A DNA stretch of 6,858 nucleotides from Microthrixaceae bacterium (GTDB lineage: Bacteria; Actinomycetota; Acidimicrobiia; Acidimicrobiales; DATDAH01), in contig JACJWK010000044.1 of assembly GCA_020637195.1 (NCBI GenBank), forward strand, positions 1-6,858, given 5' to 3'. Positions within the stretch are counted from its first letter, which is position 1. Every line of letters begins with the position of its first letter. Shown one piece after another: positions 1 through 5,425 of the stretch. Made by a program: the position numbers and the translations under genes. The notes below the pieces were generated by a model that did not search any database, had not been told where the DNA came from, and saw only the letters and a list, made by a program, of their open reading frames with translations.

Positions 1-505
1 GGCCCATCGGCCAGCCGTCGCGGGTGGGCATCACCGCCGCCATGCCGGCGCGGGCCCAGTACGACGTGCCGTCGTACCCCGCCTTCTCGGCGTCGGGCCC
101 CTTCGCGCCCTGCCCGGTGCCCCGGGCGATGATGATCGCCGGGTTGCGCTCGCGCAGGTCGTCGTTGTCGATCTTCAGCTTGCGCCGCACCTGGGGCAGG
201 TAGTTGGTGAGGAACACGTCGGCGGTCTCGACCAGGCGCAGCAGCGTCTCGCGCCCGTCGGGGTGGGACAGGTCGAGGGCGACCGAGCGCTTGCCGTGGT
301 TGGGCTGCTCCATCATGAAGTTCACGCCCTCGGCGCCCCCGGGCAGCAGGCCCGACGTGACCAGGCCTCGCTGGGGGTCGCCGGTCTCGGGGTGCTCGAT
401 CTTGAGCACCTCGGCGCCCTGGTCGACGAGCACCGCCCCCGCGGAGGGGACGAACATCCAGCTCGCGACCTCGACGACCCTCACCCCGTCCAGCGGTCCT
501 GTCAC
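1..505 (-). CDS. Family III (CaiB/BaiF) CoA-transferase, N-terminal 168 residues, cut by the left window edge
   Basis: This family moves CoA between acyl-CoA donors and free carboxylic acids in the cytosol. The reading frame starts at GTG 505, with an excellent Shine-Dalgarno GGAGGT (516-511) five bases upstream, and stays open to the edge. The N-terminus has the family signature: L5-D6-G7-V8-R9-V10-V11-E12-V13 followed by a small-residue stretch, then D28-Q29-G30-A31-E32-V33-L34-K35-I36-E37 (the usual 'G-A-x-V-I-K-V/I-E' CoA-site segment), and N69-H70-G71-K72-R73-S74 with L77-D78-L79. D145 in the segment GYDGTSYWARAG (143-154) is the likely catalytic aspartate that forms the acyl-anhydride and glutamyl/aspartyl-CoA-type intermediates in formyl-CoA transferase relatives. 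Family members are about 380-420 residues, so more than half is missing. It is the last visible gene of the minus-strand thiolase operon, suggesting that it activates or recycles a CoA ester used there. The substrate cannot be read from the sequence. Confidence 0.93.
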   Translation of the reverse strand, partial: MTGPLDGVRVVEVASWMFVPSAGAVLVDQGAEVLKIEHPETGDPQRGLVTSGLLPGGAEGVNFMMEQPNHGKRSVALDLSHPDGRETLLRLVETADVFLTNYLPQVRRKLKIDNDDLRERNPAIIIARGTGQGAKGPDAEKAGYDGTSYWARAGMAAVMPTRDGWPMG

Positions 506-597
506 GTCCTACCTCCGTCGCTTCCGTCGATCCGTGGGCGCAGCCGGGGGAGCGGCCAGGCACCGGTGACCGCCATCTCCTCCGACTCGTCGGTCAT
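502..597 (-). CDS. Possible 31-codon mini-ORF bridging thiolase and CoA-transferase genes
   Basis: An ATG at 597 overlaps the preceding thiolase stop in an ATGA tetranucleotide, and its TGA (504-502) overlaps the CoA-transferase GTG start in a GTGA tetranucleotide. The predicted peptide has an acidic N-terminus (MTDESEE), a central W-P-L-P stretch and an arginine/glycine-rich end. It shows no motif, signal or membrane segment that I recognise. The CoA-transferase ribosome-binding site lies inside its last codons, so translating it could couple the two genes. The alternative is that 506-593 is simply an 88-base intergenic leader and the ORF is chance, since open frames are common at this GC. 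Nothing but the junction geometry supports it. Confidence 0.25.
   Translation of the reverse strand: MTDESEEMAVTGAWPLPRLRPRIDGSDGGRT
511..516 (-). promoter_or_regulatory. Strong ribosome-binding site for the CoA-transferase
   Basis: On the minus strand this reads GGAGGT, five bases before GTG 505. It is the best Shine-Dalgarno match in the operon and fixes the CoA-transferase start, because the next in-frame GTG (codon 8) would lose the conserved L-D-G-V start of the family. Confidence 0.7.
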
Positions 598-1760
598 CCG
601 AAGGGGTCGAGGCTGGCGCCGACGACCCACATGCTGAAGTACTGGGCCGACGCGCCGTAGGCCTGGGCCACGGCCACCCGCGCCCCGTCGACCTGGTGCT
701 CGCCGGCCATGCCCCGCACCTGGAGCGCGGCCTCGGCGAAGCGCAGCAGGCCGGAGGCGCCGATGGGGTTCGACGACAGCACGCCGCCGGACATGTTGAC
801 CGGGAACGAGCCGTCGAGCGCGGTGGCGCCGGACTCGACCAACTGCCAGCCCTCGCCCGGGCCGGCCAGGTGGTGGGCCTCGAGCCACATCGGCTCGTAC
901 CACGAGAACGGCACGTAGAGCTCGGCGCAGTCGATCTGCTCGCGGGGGCGGGTGATGCCGGCCTGGGCGTAGACGTCCTCGGCGCAGTCGGCGGCACCCT
1001 GGGGCAGCACCGGGTCGCGGCCGGGGAAGCCGAACGGCTCGGACCGCATGGCCGAGCCCAGCACCCACGCCGGCGGCCGGCCGTCGGCCGCCGCCGCCTC
1101 GCCGCCGGCCCGGTCGGTGAACACGACGGCGCAGGCGCCGTCGGACGAGGGGCAGGACTCGAGGAAGTGCAGCGGGTCCCACATCATCGGCGACGCCTTC
1201 ACCGACTCGACGGAGATGTCCTCGAGGCGCAGGTGGGCGTAGGGGTTCTTCAGCGCGTTCTGCCGGTCCTTCACCGCGACCATGGGGCCGACGTCGAGGG
1301 GCGCGCCGGAGCGGTGGATGTAGCTGCGGATGAACGGGGCGAACGCCCCACCGGCGCCGAGCGAGGCGCCCTTGCCCGAGCCGAGGGCGAACTGGGCGTT
1401 GCCCTCGGACTGCTTCTGGTAGGCGACGGCCAGCACGCGGCGGTGGCGGCCGGTCTCGACCAGGTGGCTGGCCACGATGCCGGTGGTGCCGCCGACCGAG
1501 CCCGCGGTGTGCACCCGGAACATGGGCTTGCCGTGGGCGCCGAGCGCGTCGGTGAGGTAGAGCTCGGGCTTCATGACGCCCTCGAACAGGTCGGGGGCCT
1601 TGCCGAGGACCACGGCGTCGATGTCGCCCCAGTCCATCTGCGCGTCGTCGAGGGCCCGACGGGCCGCCTCGCGCACGAGCCCCCCGAGGGAGACGTCCCA
1701 CCGCTTCTTCTTGTGGTGGGTCTGGCCGATGCCGACGACGGCGGCGGGTGAGTGCGCCAT
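594..1760 (-). CDS. Thiolase-superfamily protein, Ltp3-like ('lipid-transfer protein'/acetyl-CoA acetyltransferase-like), 388 aa
   Basis: This is a cytosolic thiolase-fold enzyme acting on CoA thioesters, full length for the family (about 385-395 residues). The ATG at 1760 shares one base with the stop of the upstream thiolase (TGATG), and the stop TGA is at 596-594. Recognisable segments are V8-V9-G10-I11-G12-Q13-T14 at the start, D58-L59-F60-E61-G62-V63, the nucleophile-loop region F81-R82-V83-H84-T85-A86-G87-S88-V89-G90-G91, C203-P204-S205-S206-D207-G208-A209-C210-A211, and the C-terminal N322-M323-S324-G325-G326 with S330-N331-P332-I333-G334-A335-S336-G337. By position, all three classical thiolase catalytic residues look replaced: nucleophile Cys by Ser88 or a neighbour, His by Asn331, and C-terminal Cys by Gly/Ala in A367-Y368-G369-A370. 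Tyr282, Tyr288 and Tyr368 are candidate functional residues by analogy with the Ltp2 aldolase. It closely resembles, from memory, mycobacterial Ltp3 (Rv3523). A true thiolase or pure CoA-ester lyase remains possible, and the substrate is unknown. Confidence 0.92.
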   Translation of the reverse strand: MAHSPAAVVGIGQTHHKKKRWDVSLGGLVREAARRALDDAQMDWGDIDAVVLGKAPDLFEGVMKPELYLTDALGAHGKPMFRVHTAGSVGGTTGIVASHLVETGRHRRVLAVAYQKQSEGNAQFALGSGKGASLGAGGAFAPFIRSYIHRSGAPLDVGPMVAVKDRQNALKNPYAHLRLEDISVESVKASPMMWDPLHFLESCPSSDGACAVVFTDRAGGEAAAADGRPPAWVLGSAMRSEPFGFPGRDPVLPQGAADCAEDVYAQAGITRPREQIDCAELYVPFSWYEPMWLEAHHLAGPGEGWQLVESGATALDGSFPVNMSGGVLSSNPIGASGLLRFAEAALQVRGMAGEHQVDGARVAVAQAYGASAQYFSMWVVGASLDPFG

Positions 1761-2848
1761 CAGCGAGAAGCCTCCAGAACGCACACCAGGTTCTGCTGCA
1801 GGCACGGGCCCGAGGTGGCGTGGCCGACGGTGCGGCTCGCCCCGCGATCGCGGATGGCGGCGGCCGCCTCGGCGATGCGGACCAGGCCCGTCGCCATGAC
1901 CGGGTTGGCCGCCAGCGGGCCGCCGGACGGGTTCACCGGGACGCTCGGGTGGAGCTCGAGGGCCTCGATCAGCAGCGGCTCCTCGTGGGTGAACGCGGCC
2001 TGCAGCTCGGCCACGTCCACCGGGCCGTCGGGCACGCCGGCGGCCTCGGCGGCCGTGCGGGCCGACGACGACCGGGTGAGGTCGCGCATGCCCGGGTAGT
2101 GCAGCTCGGCGCAGTGGGCGATGCCCGTGATCCAGACCGGGCTGTCGCAGACCGCCTTGGCCCTCTCGGCCCGGGCGATGACCACCGCGGCGGCACCGTC
2201 GGTGATGGGCGGCAGGTCGTGGCGGCGCAGCGGCGCCCGCACGGCGTCCTCGGCGAGGAGCGCGTCGGCGTCGAACTCGCCGCTCACCTGGGCGTAGGGG
2301 TTGGCCTGCGCGTCGCGCCGGCAGCGGACCGCGATCTCGGCCAGCTGGCGCTCGGTGACGTCGCCGGCGGCGAGCACGGCCTGCGCCTGCAGGGCGGCGA
2401 GGCTGAGGGCGTCGGCGCCGAGCGGCGCCAGGTAGAAGGGGTCCATCTCCATCGGGTAGATGAGGGCCGGGTCGGCGGTGGACGAGCGCCCCGAGCCCAT
2501 GGCCAGGGCCACGTCGACCTCGTCGCCGAGCAGCAGGCGAACGTAGGCCTCGTAGAGCGCCCACGCACCGTCCATCTCCACGTGGCTGTCCCGCTTGGGG
2601 GGCCAGGCGCCGATGGCGTCGGTGTTCTGCACGAACGAGAACGCCTGGCCGGCCACGTAGTCGCAGCTGCCGGCGCAGGTGAAGCCCACGTCGGCCCGGG
2701 TGAGGCCGGCGTCGTCGAGCGCGCCGGTGACGACCTCGAGCAGCAGCTGGGTCTCGGTCTGGTCGGTGTGGCGCACCATCGGCGTCTGCGCCCACCCGAT
2801 GATGGCGATGTCGTCCGGGTGCTCGCCCGGTGCGTGGTCGGGGGCCAC
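1760..2848 (-). CDS. Thiolase-superfamily protein, Ltp4-like, 362 aa
   Basis: This is the second thiolase-fold CoA-ester enzyme and a likely partner of the adjacent larger one. I place the start at GTG 2848, two bases after the TAG of the DUF35 gene. No strong Shine-Dalgarno is visible, so translation is probably coupled, and no later start keeps the conserved I14-A15-I16-I17-G18-W19-A20-Q21-T22-P23 opening. Later landmarks are D45-D46-A47-G48-L49, G108-D109-E110-V111-D112-V113-A114-L115, N183-P184-Y185-A186, T216-D217-G218-A219-A220-A221-V222-V223, and V305-N306-P307-S308-G309-G310 with A314-N315-P316-V317-M318-A319-T320-G321. At 342-353 it has G-H-A-T-S-G-P-C-L-Q-Q-N. The nucleophile position (around 89-94, H-V-E-M-D-G) has no Cys, and the usual catalytic His is Asn315. 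Cys349 lies near, but apparently not on, the second thiolase Cys position, and His343 may be functional. Length and neighbours fit mycobacterial Ltp4 (Rv3522), as I recall it. The reaction is unproven. Confidence 0.92.
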   Translation of the reverse strand: MAPDHAPGEHPDDIAIIGWAQTPMVRHTDQTETQLLLEVVTGALDDAGLTRADVGFTCAGSCDYVAGQAFSFVQNTDAIGAWPPKRDSHVEMDGAWALYEAYVRLLLGDEVDVALAMGSGRSSTADPALIYPMEMDPFYLAPLGADALSLAALQAQAVLAAGDVTERQLAEIAVRCRRDAQANPYAQVSGEFDADALLAEDAVRAPLRRHDLPPITDGAAAVVIARAERAKAVCDSPVWITGIAHCAELHYPGMRDLTRSSSARTAAEAAGVPDGPVDVAELQAAFTHEEPLLIEALELHPSVPVNPSGGPLAANPVMATGLVRIAEAAAAIRDRGASRTVGHATSGPCLQQNLVCVLEASR

Positions 2849-2850
2849 CG

Positions 2851-3825
2851 CTAGCAGAGCCGGTTCACGAGGTCGGGGTCGGTGGCATCGGGCTCGCCGG
2901 TGGGGATCCAGCCGATGAGGCCCGCCTCGCGGGTGTCGCCGGCGCCGTCGCCGAGCTCGGCCGCGGACGCCCACACGGGCGCGAGGCGCAGCCCGGTGCG
3001 GATGGCCTCGTTCGGCGTGTCCACGAGCGCCTGGTAGCTCAGCACCACGTCCGTGCCCTCGAGCAGCACGTGGACCCGGGCGAAGGGATCGGTCTCGGTC
3101 TGGCCCGGGTACTGCACCGGGGTGACGATCGTGAAGCTGGTGAGCACCCCCTTCTGGGGCAGATCGACCTCGTGCTCGGCGGTGAGGGCGATCGAGTCGA
3201 CCGGGCAGTAGCCCCGCCCGCCGGTGTAGGTGCGACCGCAGATCGGGCAGCGCAGGCCGAGGAAGCGGCCCTCCGCCGCGGCGGCCTCGGATCGCACGAC
3301 GTTGTCGGGCACCGGCGTCGTGTAGGAGATCGACGCGTTGTAGCCCATCATCGTGACCGGCTCGTCGGCGCCGCCGCCCCCGCCCGGGACGGGCGCCTCA
3401 CCCGGGACGAACGCCTCGAGGTCGGTGAGGTGGCCCCGGCGCTCGGCCCGCCAGCGCGGTGCGACCCGCAGGCCGACGCTCATGGCGTCGGCGCTCCCGG
3501 CGTCGACCACGTGGATCAGGCCGGTGTCGGCGCCGTCGAGGCGGACGGTGGCGAAGGCGAACGGGTGGTCGAGGGGGTGCTGCTCGGACGGCTCGGCCAC
3601 CCAGCACCACGACTCGACCGTGCCGGCGGGGCCGACGTCGACGAAGTCGTGGGCCAGCTCGGCGCCGGTCTCGGGGTCCCACTCGAGCGGCGGGCACAGC
3701 ACCCGGTCGCCGCTGCGGATCCCGATGAGGCGCTCCTCGGTGAGCGCGGTCAGGAACGCCCCCAGCACCGGCCCGAGGGACCGCTGGTAGGGGAAGGTGA
3801 TGGTGCTCTCGACCACCGTGCTCAA
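2851..3825 (-). CDS. Tandem DUF35/OB-fold protein with acyl-CoA-associated zinc ribbon, about 324 aa (Rv3521-like)
   Basis: DUF35 proteins pair a rubredoxin-like zinc ribbon with an OB fold and act as partners of thiolase-superfamily enzymes. Two copies can be seen. In the first (about 15-140), an L17-G18-P19-V20-L21-G22-A23-F24 helix precedes R41-V42-L43-C44-P45-P46 and an OB-like part through P88-F89-A90-F91, L96-D97-G98-A99-D100 and G118-L119-R120-V121. A glycine/proline linker (141-156) follows. The second copy (about 160-300) has C193-P194-I195-C196-G197-R198, then Y206-C207-P208-V209-D210, and an OB part with F231-T232-I233-V234 and G278-L279-R280-L281. Its zinc site shows three Cys, with Asp210 where a fourth is usual; the first copy has lost most ligands. 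I chose the TTG at 3825 because a G-run (3839-3834) sits eight bases upstream. GTG 3816, three codons later, is an equally defensible start. It is first in the operon and upstream of both thiolases. The partner role is inferred. Confidence 0.88.
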   Translation of the reverse strand: MSTVVESTITFPYQRSLGPVLGAFLTALTEERLIGIRSGDRVLCPPLEWDPETGAELAHDFVDVGPAGTVESWCWVAEPSEQHPLDHPFAFATVRLDGADTGLIHVVDAGSADAMSVGLRVAPRWRAERRGHLTDLEAFVPGEAPVPGGGGGADEPVTMMGYNASISYTTPVPDNVVRSEAAAAEGRFLGLRCPICGRTYTGGRGYCPVDSIALTAEHEVDLPQKGVLTSFTIVTPVQYPGQTETDPFARVHVLLEGTDVVLSYQALVDTPNEAIRTGLRLAPVWASAAELGDGAGDTREAGLIGWIPTGEPDATDPDLVNRLC

Positions 3826-3840
3826 GCTCGGAACCCCCCG

Positions 3841-3867
3841 GCTCGCTGTGCGTTCGCCGCGGCGAGC
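3841..3867. promoter_or_regulatory. Candidate operator: perfect palindrome TCGCCGCGGCGA plus flanking inverted repeat
   Basis: Bases 3854-3865 form a perfect 12-base palindrome, TCGCCGCGGCGA. In the same patch GCTCGC (3841-3846) and GCGAGC (3862-3867) form a second inverted pair. The palindrome overlaps the edge of the TATGCT -10 candidate and would cover the minus-strand transcription start, the usual place for a repressor site. It does not resemble the KstR or KstR2 sequences I know. GC-rich palindromes of this length do arise by chance, so this is a lead only. Confidence 0.3.
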
Positions 3868-4017
3868 ATAGGGCAGCGCCTCGGGCGGTCCGCGGTCGTG
3901 GGGGCCGCCGACGAGGCCAGGCCCGCCGGCGCACGTCCTGAGATCGACAATCGACCATCCACCTGTGAACCTCTGCGGAGCGCGGGGCCGCGCGAGGGCC
4001 CGGCCACGGGGACCGAA

Positions 4018-4023
4018 GGGGGG
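4018..4023 (+). promoter_or_regulatory. Ribosome-binding site of the solute-binding lipoprotein
   Basis: A purine run, AAGGGGGG (4016-4023), ends six bases before ATG 4030. It decides the start: the frame is open far upstream into antisense of the DUF35 gene, but only this start gives a lipoprotein signal peptide. Confidence 0.6.
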
Positions 4024-4029
4024 AACGAC

Positions 4030-5400
4030 ATGGGACGACGGGTGCTGGTCGCGGTCGCCGTGGTCGCGCTGGTGGCCACCGCGTGCTCGAGCCGCGGCGA
4101 GGACGCCTCCGGGGCGGGCGGCTCGTCCGAGGCGACGACGACCAGCGCGGCACCCGCCGCCGGCGACGGCGACTTCGGCGACCTCACCGCCGTCTGCGGG
4201 CCCGACGAGGGGGGCGGAGGGGTGCCCCCCGGCGGCGCCGACGAGACCCAGGGGGTGGCCGAGGGCACGCTGACCGTCGGCACCATCGCCGACCCGGGCT
4301 TCACCGGCCGCCCGGGGCTCAACCAGGAGATCTTCGACACCGCGACGGCCTTCGTCGAGTGGTGCAACGCCGCCGGGGGCATCAACGGCCGCCAGCTCGA
4401 GCTGAACCTGCACGACGCGAAGCTCACCGAGTACGCCACCGCCATCGCCGAGGCGTGCGCCCAGGACTTCGCAGTGGTGGGCGACGGTGCGGTGCAGGAC
4501 AACCTGTGGGCCAGCTCGGGGCCCCAGTGCGGCCTGATCGACCTGCCCGCCTTCTCGGTGACCACCACCAAGGGGGGTGACGCCGGCCGCGACCTCGTCG
4601 AGGCGCGGGCGGTGCAGGCCGTGCCCAGCTCGGCCGACCGCTTCCAGGTCGGGCCCTTCCTCCGGGCGGCCGAGGAGTTCCCCGACGCGGTCGCCCACAC
4701 CGGCATCCTCTTCGCCGACCTCGACACCCTCGTCGAGCAGAAGGACAAGACCGTCGCCGCCCTCGAGCAGCTCGACGGGTTCGAGGTCGTGAACACCACC
4801 AGCTACAACGTCCTCGGCGAGGCCAACTGGGCGCCGCTGGCGCAGGCCCTGGAGGACGACGGCGTCCGCTTCGTGCACTTCGTGGGCGAGCCCCAGAACC
4901 TCTCGGCGCTGCTCCAGGCGATGGACGAGATCGACTACCAGCCCGACGCGATCGTCCAGGCCACCAACTTCTACGACCAGTCGTTCGTGGACTCGGCCGG
5001 TGCCACCGCCGACGGCGTGCTCATCCAGTCGTCGTTCGTCCCCTTCGAGGAGGCCGCCGACAGCCCGGCGATGCAGCAGTACCTCGACCTCGTCGAGGCC
5101 TCCGACGGCAAGGTGGCCCAGCTCGGCGCGCAGGCGATGTCGGCCTGGCTGTTCTTCGCCACCGCGGCGAAGGCCTGCGACCTCGAGGGCGACCTCACCC
5201 GCACGTGCGTGCTCGAGCACGCCGCCGAGACCACCGAGTGGACCGGCGGCGGCCTGCACGGGCCCACCGACCCCTCGAGCAACTCGCCGACGCCCTGCTT
5301 CTTGCTGATGGAGGTGCGAGACGGCGGGTTCGCCCGCCACCACCCCGACGAGGGGTACGACTGCGACGAGGGCAACGTGGTCGAGATCGACATCGGGTGA
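4030..5400 (+). CDS. ABC transporter solute-binding lipoprotein, branched-chain amino acid (Peripla_BP_6) type, 456 aa
   Basis: This is an extracytoplasmic, membrane-anchored receptor that would deliver a small ligand to an ABC importer. The signal peptide has G2-R3-R4, a hydrophobic core (5-15) and lipobox A16-T17-A18-C19, so Cys19 should carry the lipid. Residues 20-75 are a Ser/Thr/Ala/Gly/Asp-rich tether. The type I binding fold starts at G79-T80-L81-T82-V83-G84, with the family hallmark E110-W111-C112-N113-A114-A115-G116-G117-I118-N119-G120-R121, then D152-G153 and S176-V177-T178-T179-T180. The second lobe includes G225-I226-L227-F228 and W373-L374-F375-F376. Besides Cys19 there are eight cysteines (56, 112, 143, 167, 383, 393, 423, 445), so several disulfides are likely. 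The protein is strongly acidic. The length is somewhat above the usual 380-420, owing to the tether. No permease or ATPase gene is adjacent. The ligand is unknown; the divergent CoA-ester operon makes an organic acid or lipid-derived ligand possible. Confidence 0.93.
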   Translation: MGRRVLVAVAVVALVATACSSRGEDASGAGGSSEATTTSAAPAAGDGDFGDLTAVCGPDEGGGGVPPGGADETQGVAEGTLTVGTIADPGFTGRPGLNQEIFDTATAFVEWCNAAGGINGRQLELNLHDAKLTEYATAIAEACAQDFAVVGDGAVQDNLWASSGPQCGLIDLPAFSVTTTKGGDAGRDLVEARAVQAVPSSADRFQVGPFLRAAEEFPDAVAHTGILFADLDTLVEQKDKTVAALEQLDGFEVVNTTSYNVLGEANWAPLAQALEDDGVRFVHFVGEPQNLSALLQAMDEIDYQPDAIVQATNFYDQSFVDSAGATADGVLIQSSFVPFEEAADSPAMQQYLDLVEASDGKVAQLGAQAMSAWLFFATAAKACDLEGDLTRTCVLEHAAETTEWTGGGLHGPTDPSSNSPTPCFLLMEVRDGGFARHHPDEGYDCDEGNVVEIDIG

Positions 5401-5417
5401 CGGCCGGCGGCCGGCCG
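5401..5417. terminator. GC-rich hairpin between convergent genes, possible bidirectional terminator
   Basis: CGGCCGG (5401-5407) and CCGGCCG (5411-5417) form a perfect seven-pair stem with a three-base loop, directly after the binding-protein stop and nine bases before the convergent hydrolase stop. There is no T-tract on either side, so it is not a classical intrinsic terminator. U-less hairpins at convergent ends are common in high-GC actinobacteria. Confidence 0.45.
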
Positions 5418-5425
5418 CGGACCGG

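Larger units (their letters stand above)
3826..4029. promoter_or_regulatory. Divergent intergenic region between the CoA-ester operon and the binding-protein gene
   Basis: This 204-base spacer must hold the promoters for both directions and has no convincing gene. For the minus strand, TATGCT (3870-3865) fits a TAnnnT -10 about 40 bases before the DUF35 start, without a clear -35. For the plus strand, TCGACA (3944-3949) and GAACCT (3967-3972) are 17 bases apart and weakly resemble -35/-10 hexamers, about 58 bases before the ATG. These are pattern matches in GC-rich DNA, so individual boxes are uncertain. Confidence 0.45.

Noticed and set aside
598..1701. Minus-strand Arg/Pro/Gly-rich frame overlapping the Ltp3-like gene
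   Set aside because: It is a shifted-frame shadow without conserved motifs. Only its last 31 codons, beyond the thiolase stop, were kept as a low-confidence mini-ORF.
594..2795. A 733-codon minus-strand frame that could suggest a fused two-thiolase protein
   Set aside because: Thiolase-like sequence in this frame begins only at ATG 1760. The upstream part is an out-of-frame Arg/Gly/Pro-rich shadow of the other thiolase, whose own frame ends in a TGATG junction. These are two genes, not a fusion or frameshift.
1748..2854. Long plus-strand frames over the thiolase genes (also 696-1751) and over the hydrolase (5489-6463)
   Set aside because: All are antisense to well-supported genes, have biased Gly/Arg/Val/His composition, and lack ribosome-binding sites and recognisable motifs.
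3801..3840. Possible KstR/KstR2-type steroid regulator site near the operon start, because of CTCAAGCTC
   Set aside because: The half-site does not pair into the palindromes I know for these regulators, so the steroid link rests on gene content only.
3944..3955. TCGACAATCGA as an operator
   Set aside because: Each TCGA is self-complementary and very common in GC-rich DNA; there is no further symmetry to support a site on its own.
3826..5343. Minus-strand frame antisense to the binding-protein gene, continuous with the DUF35 gene (830 codons in total)
   Set aside because: The region opposite 4030-5343 is low-complexity Val/Gly/Leu/Glu-rich translation with no motif. Homology-like sequence begins only around 3825, so the gene was trimmed there.
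2830..5400. A plus-strand frame open for 856 codons covering the antisense of the DUF35 gene and running into the binding-protein gene
   Set aside because: Only the part from ATG 4030 has a ribosome-binding site, signal peptide and family signature. The upstream part is antisense to the conserved DUF35 gene, and long open antisense frames are expected at this GC content.
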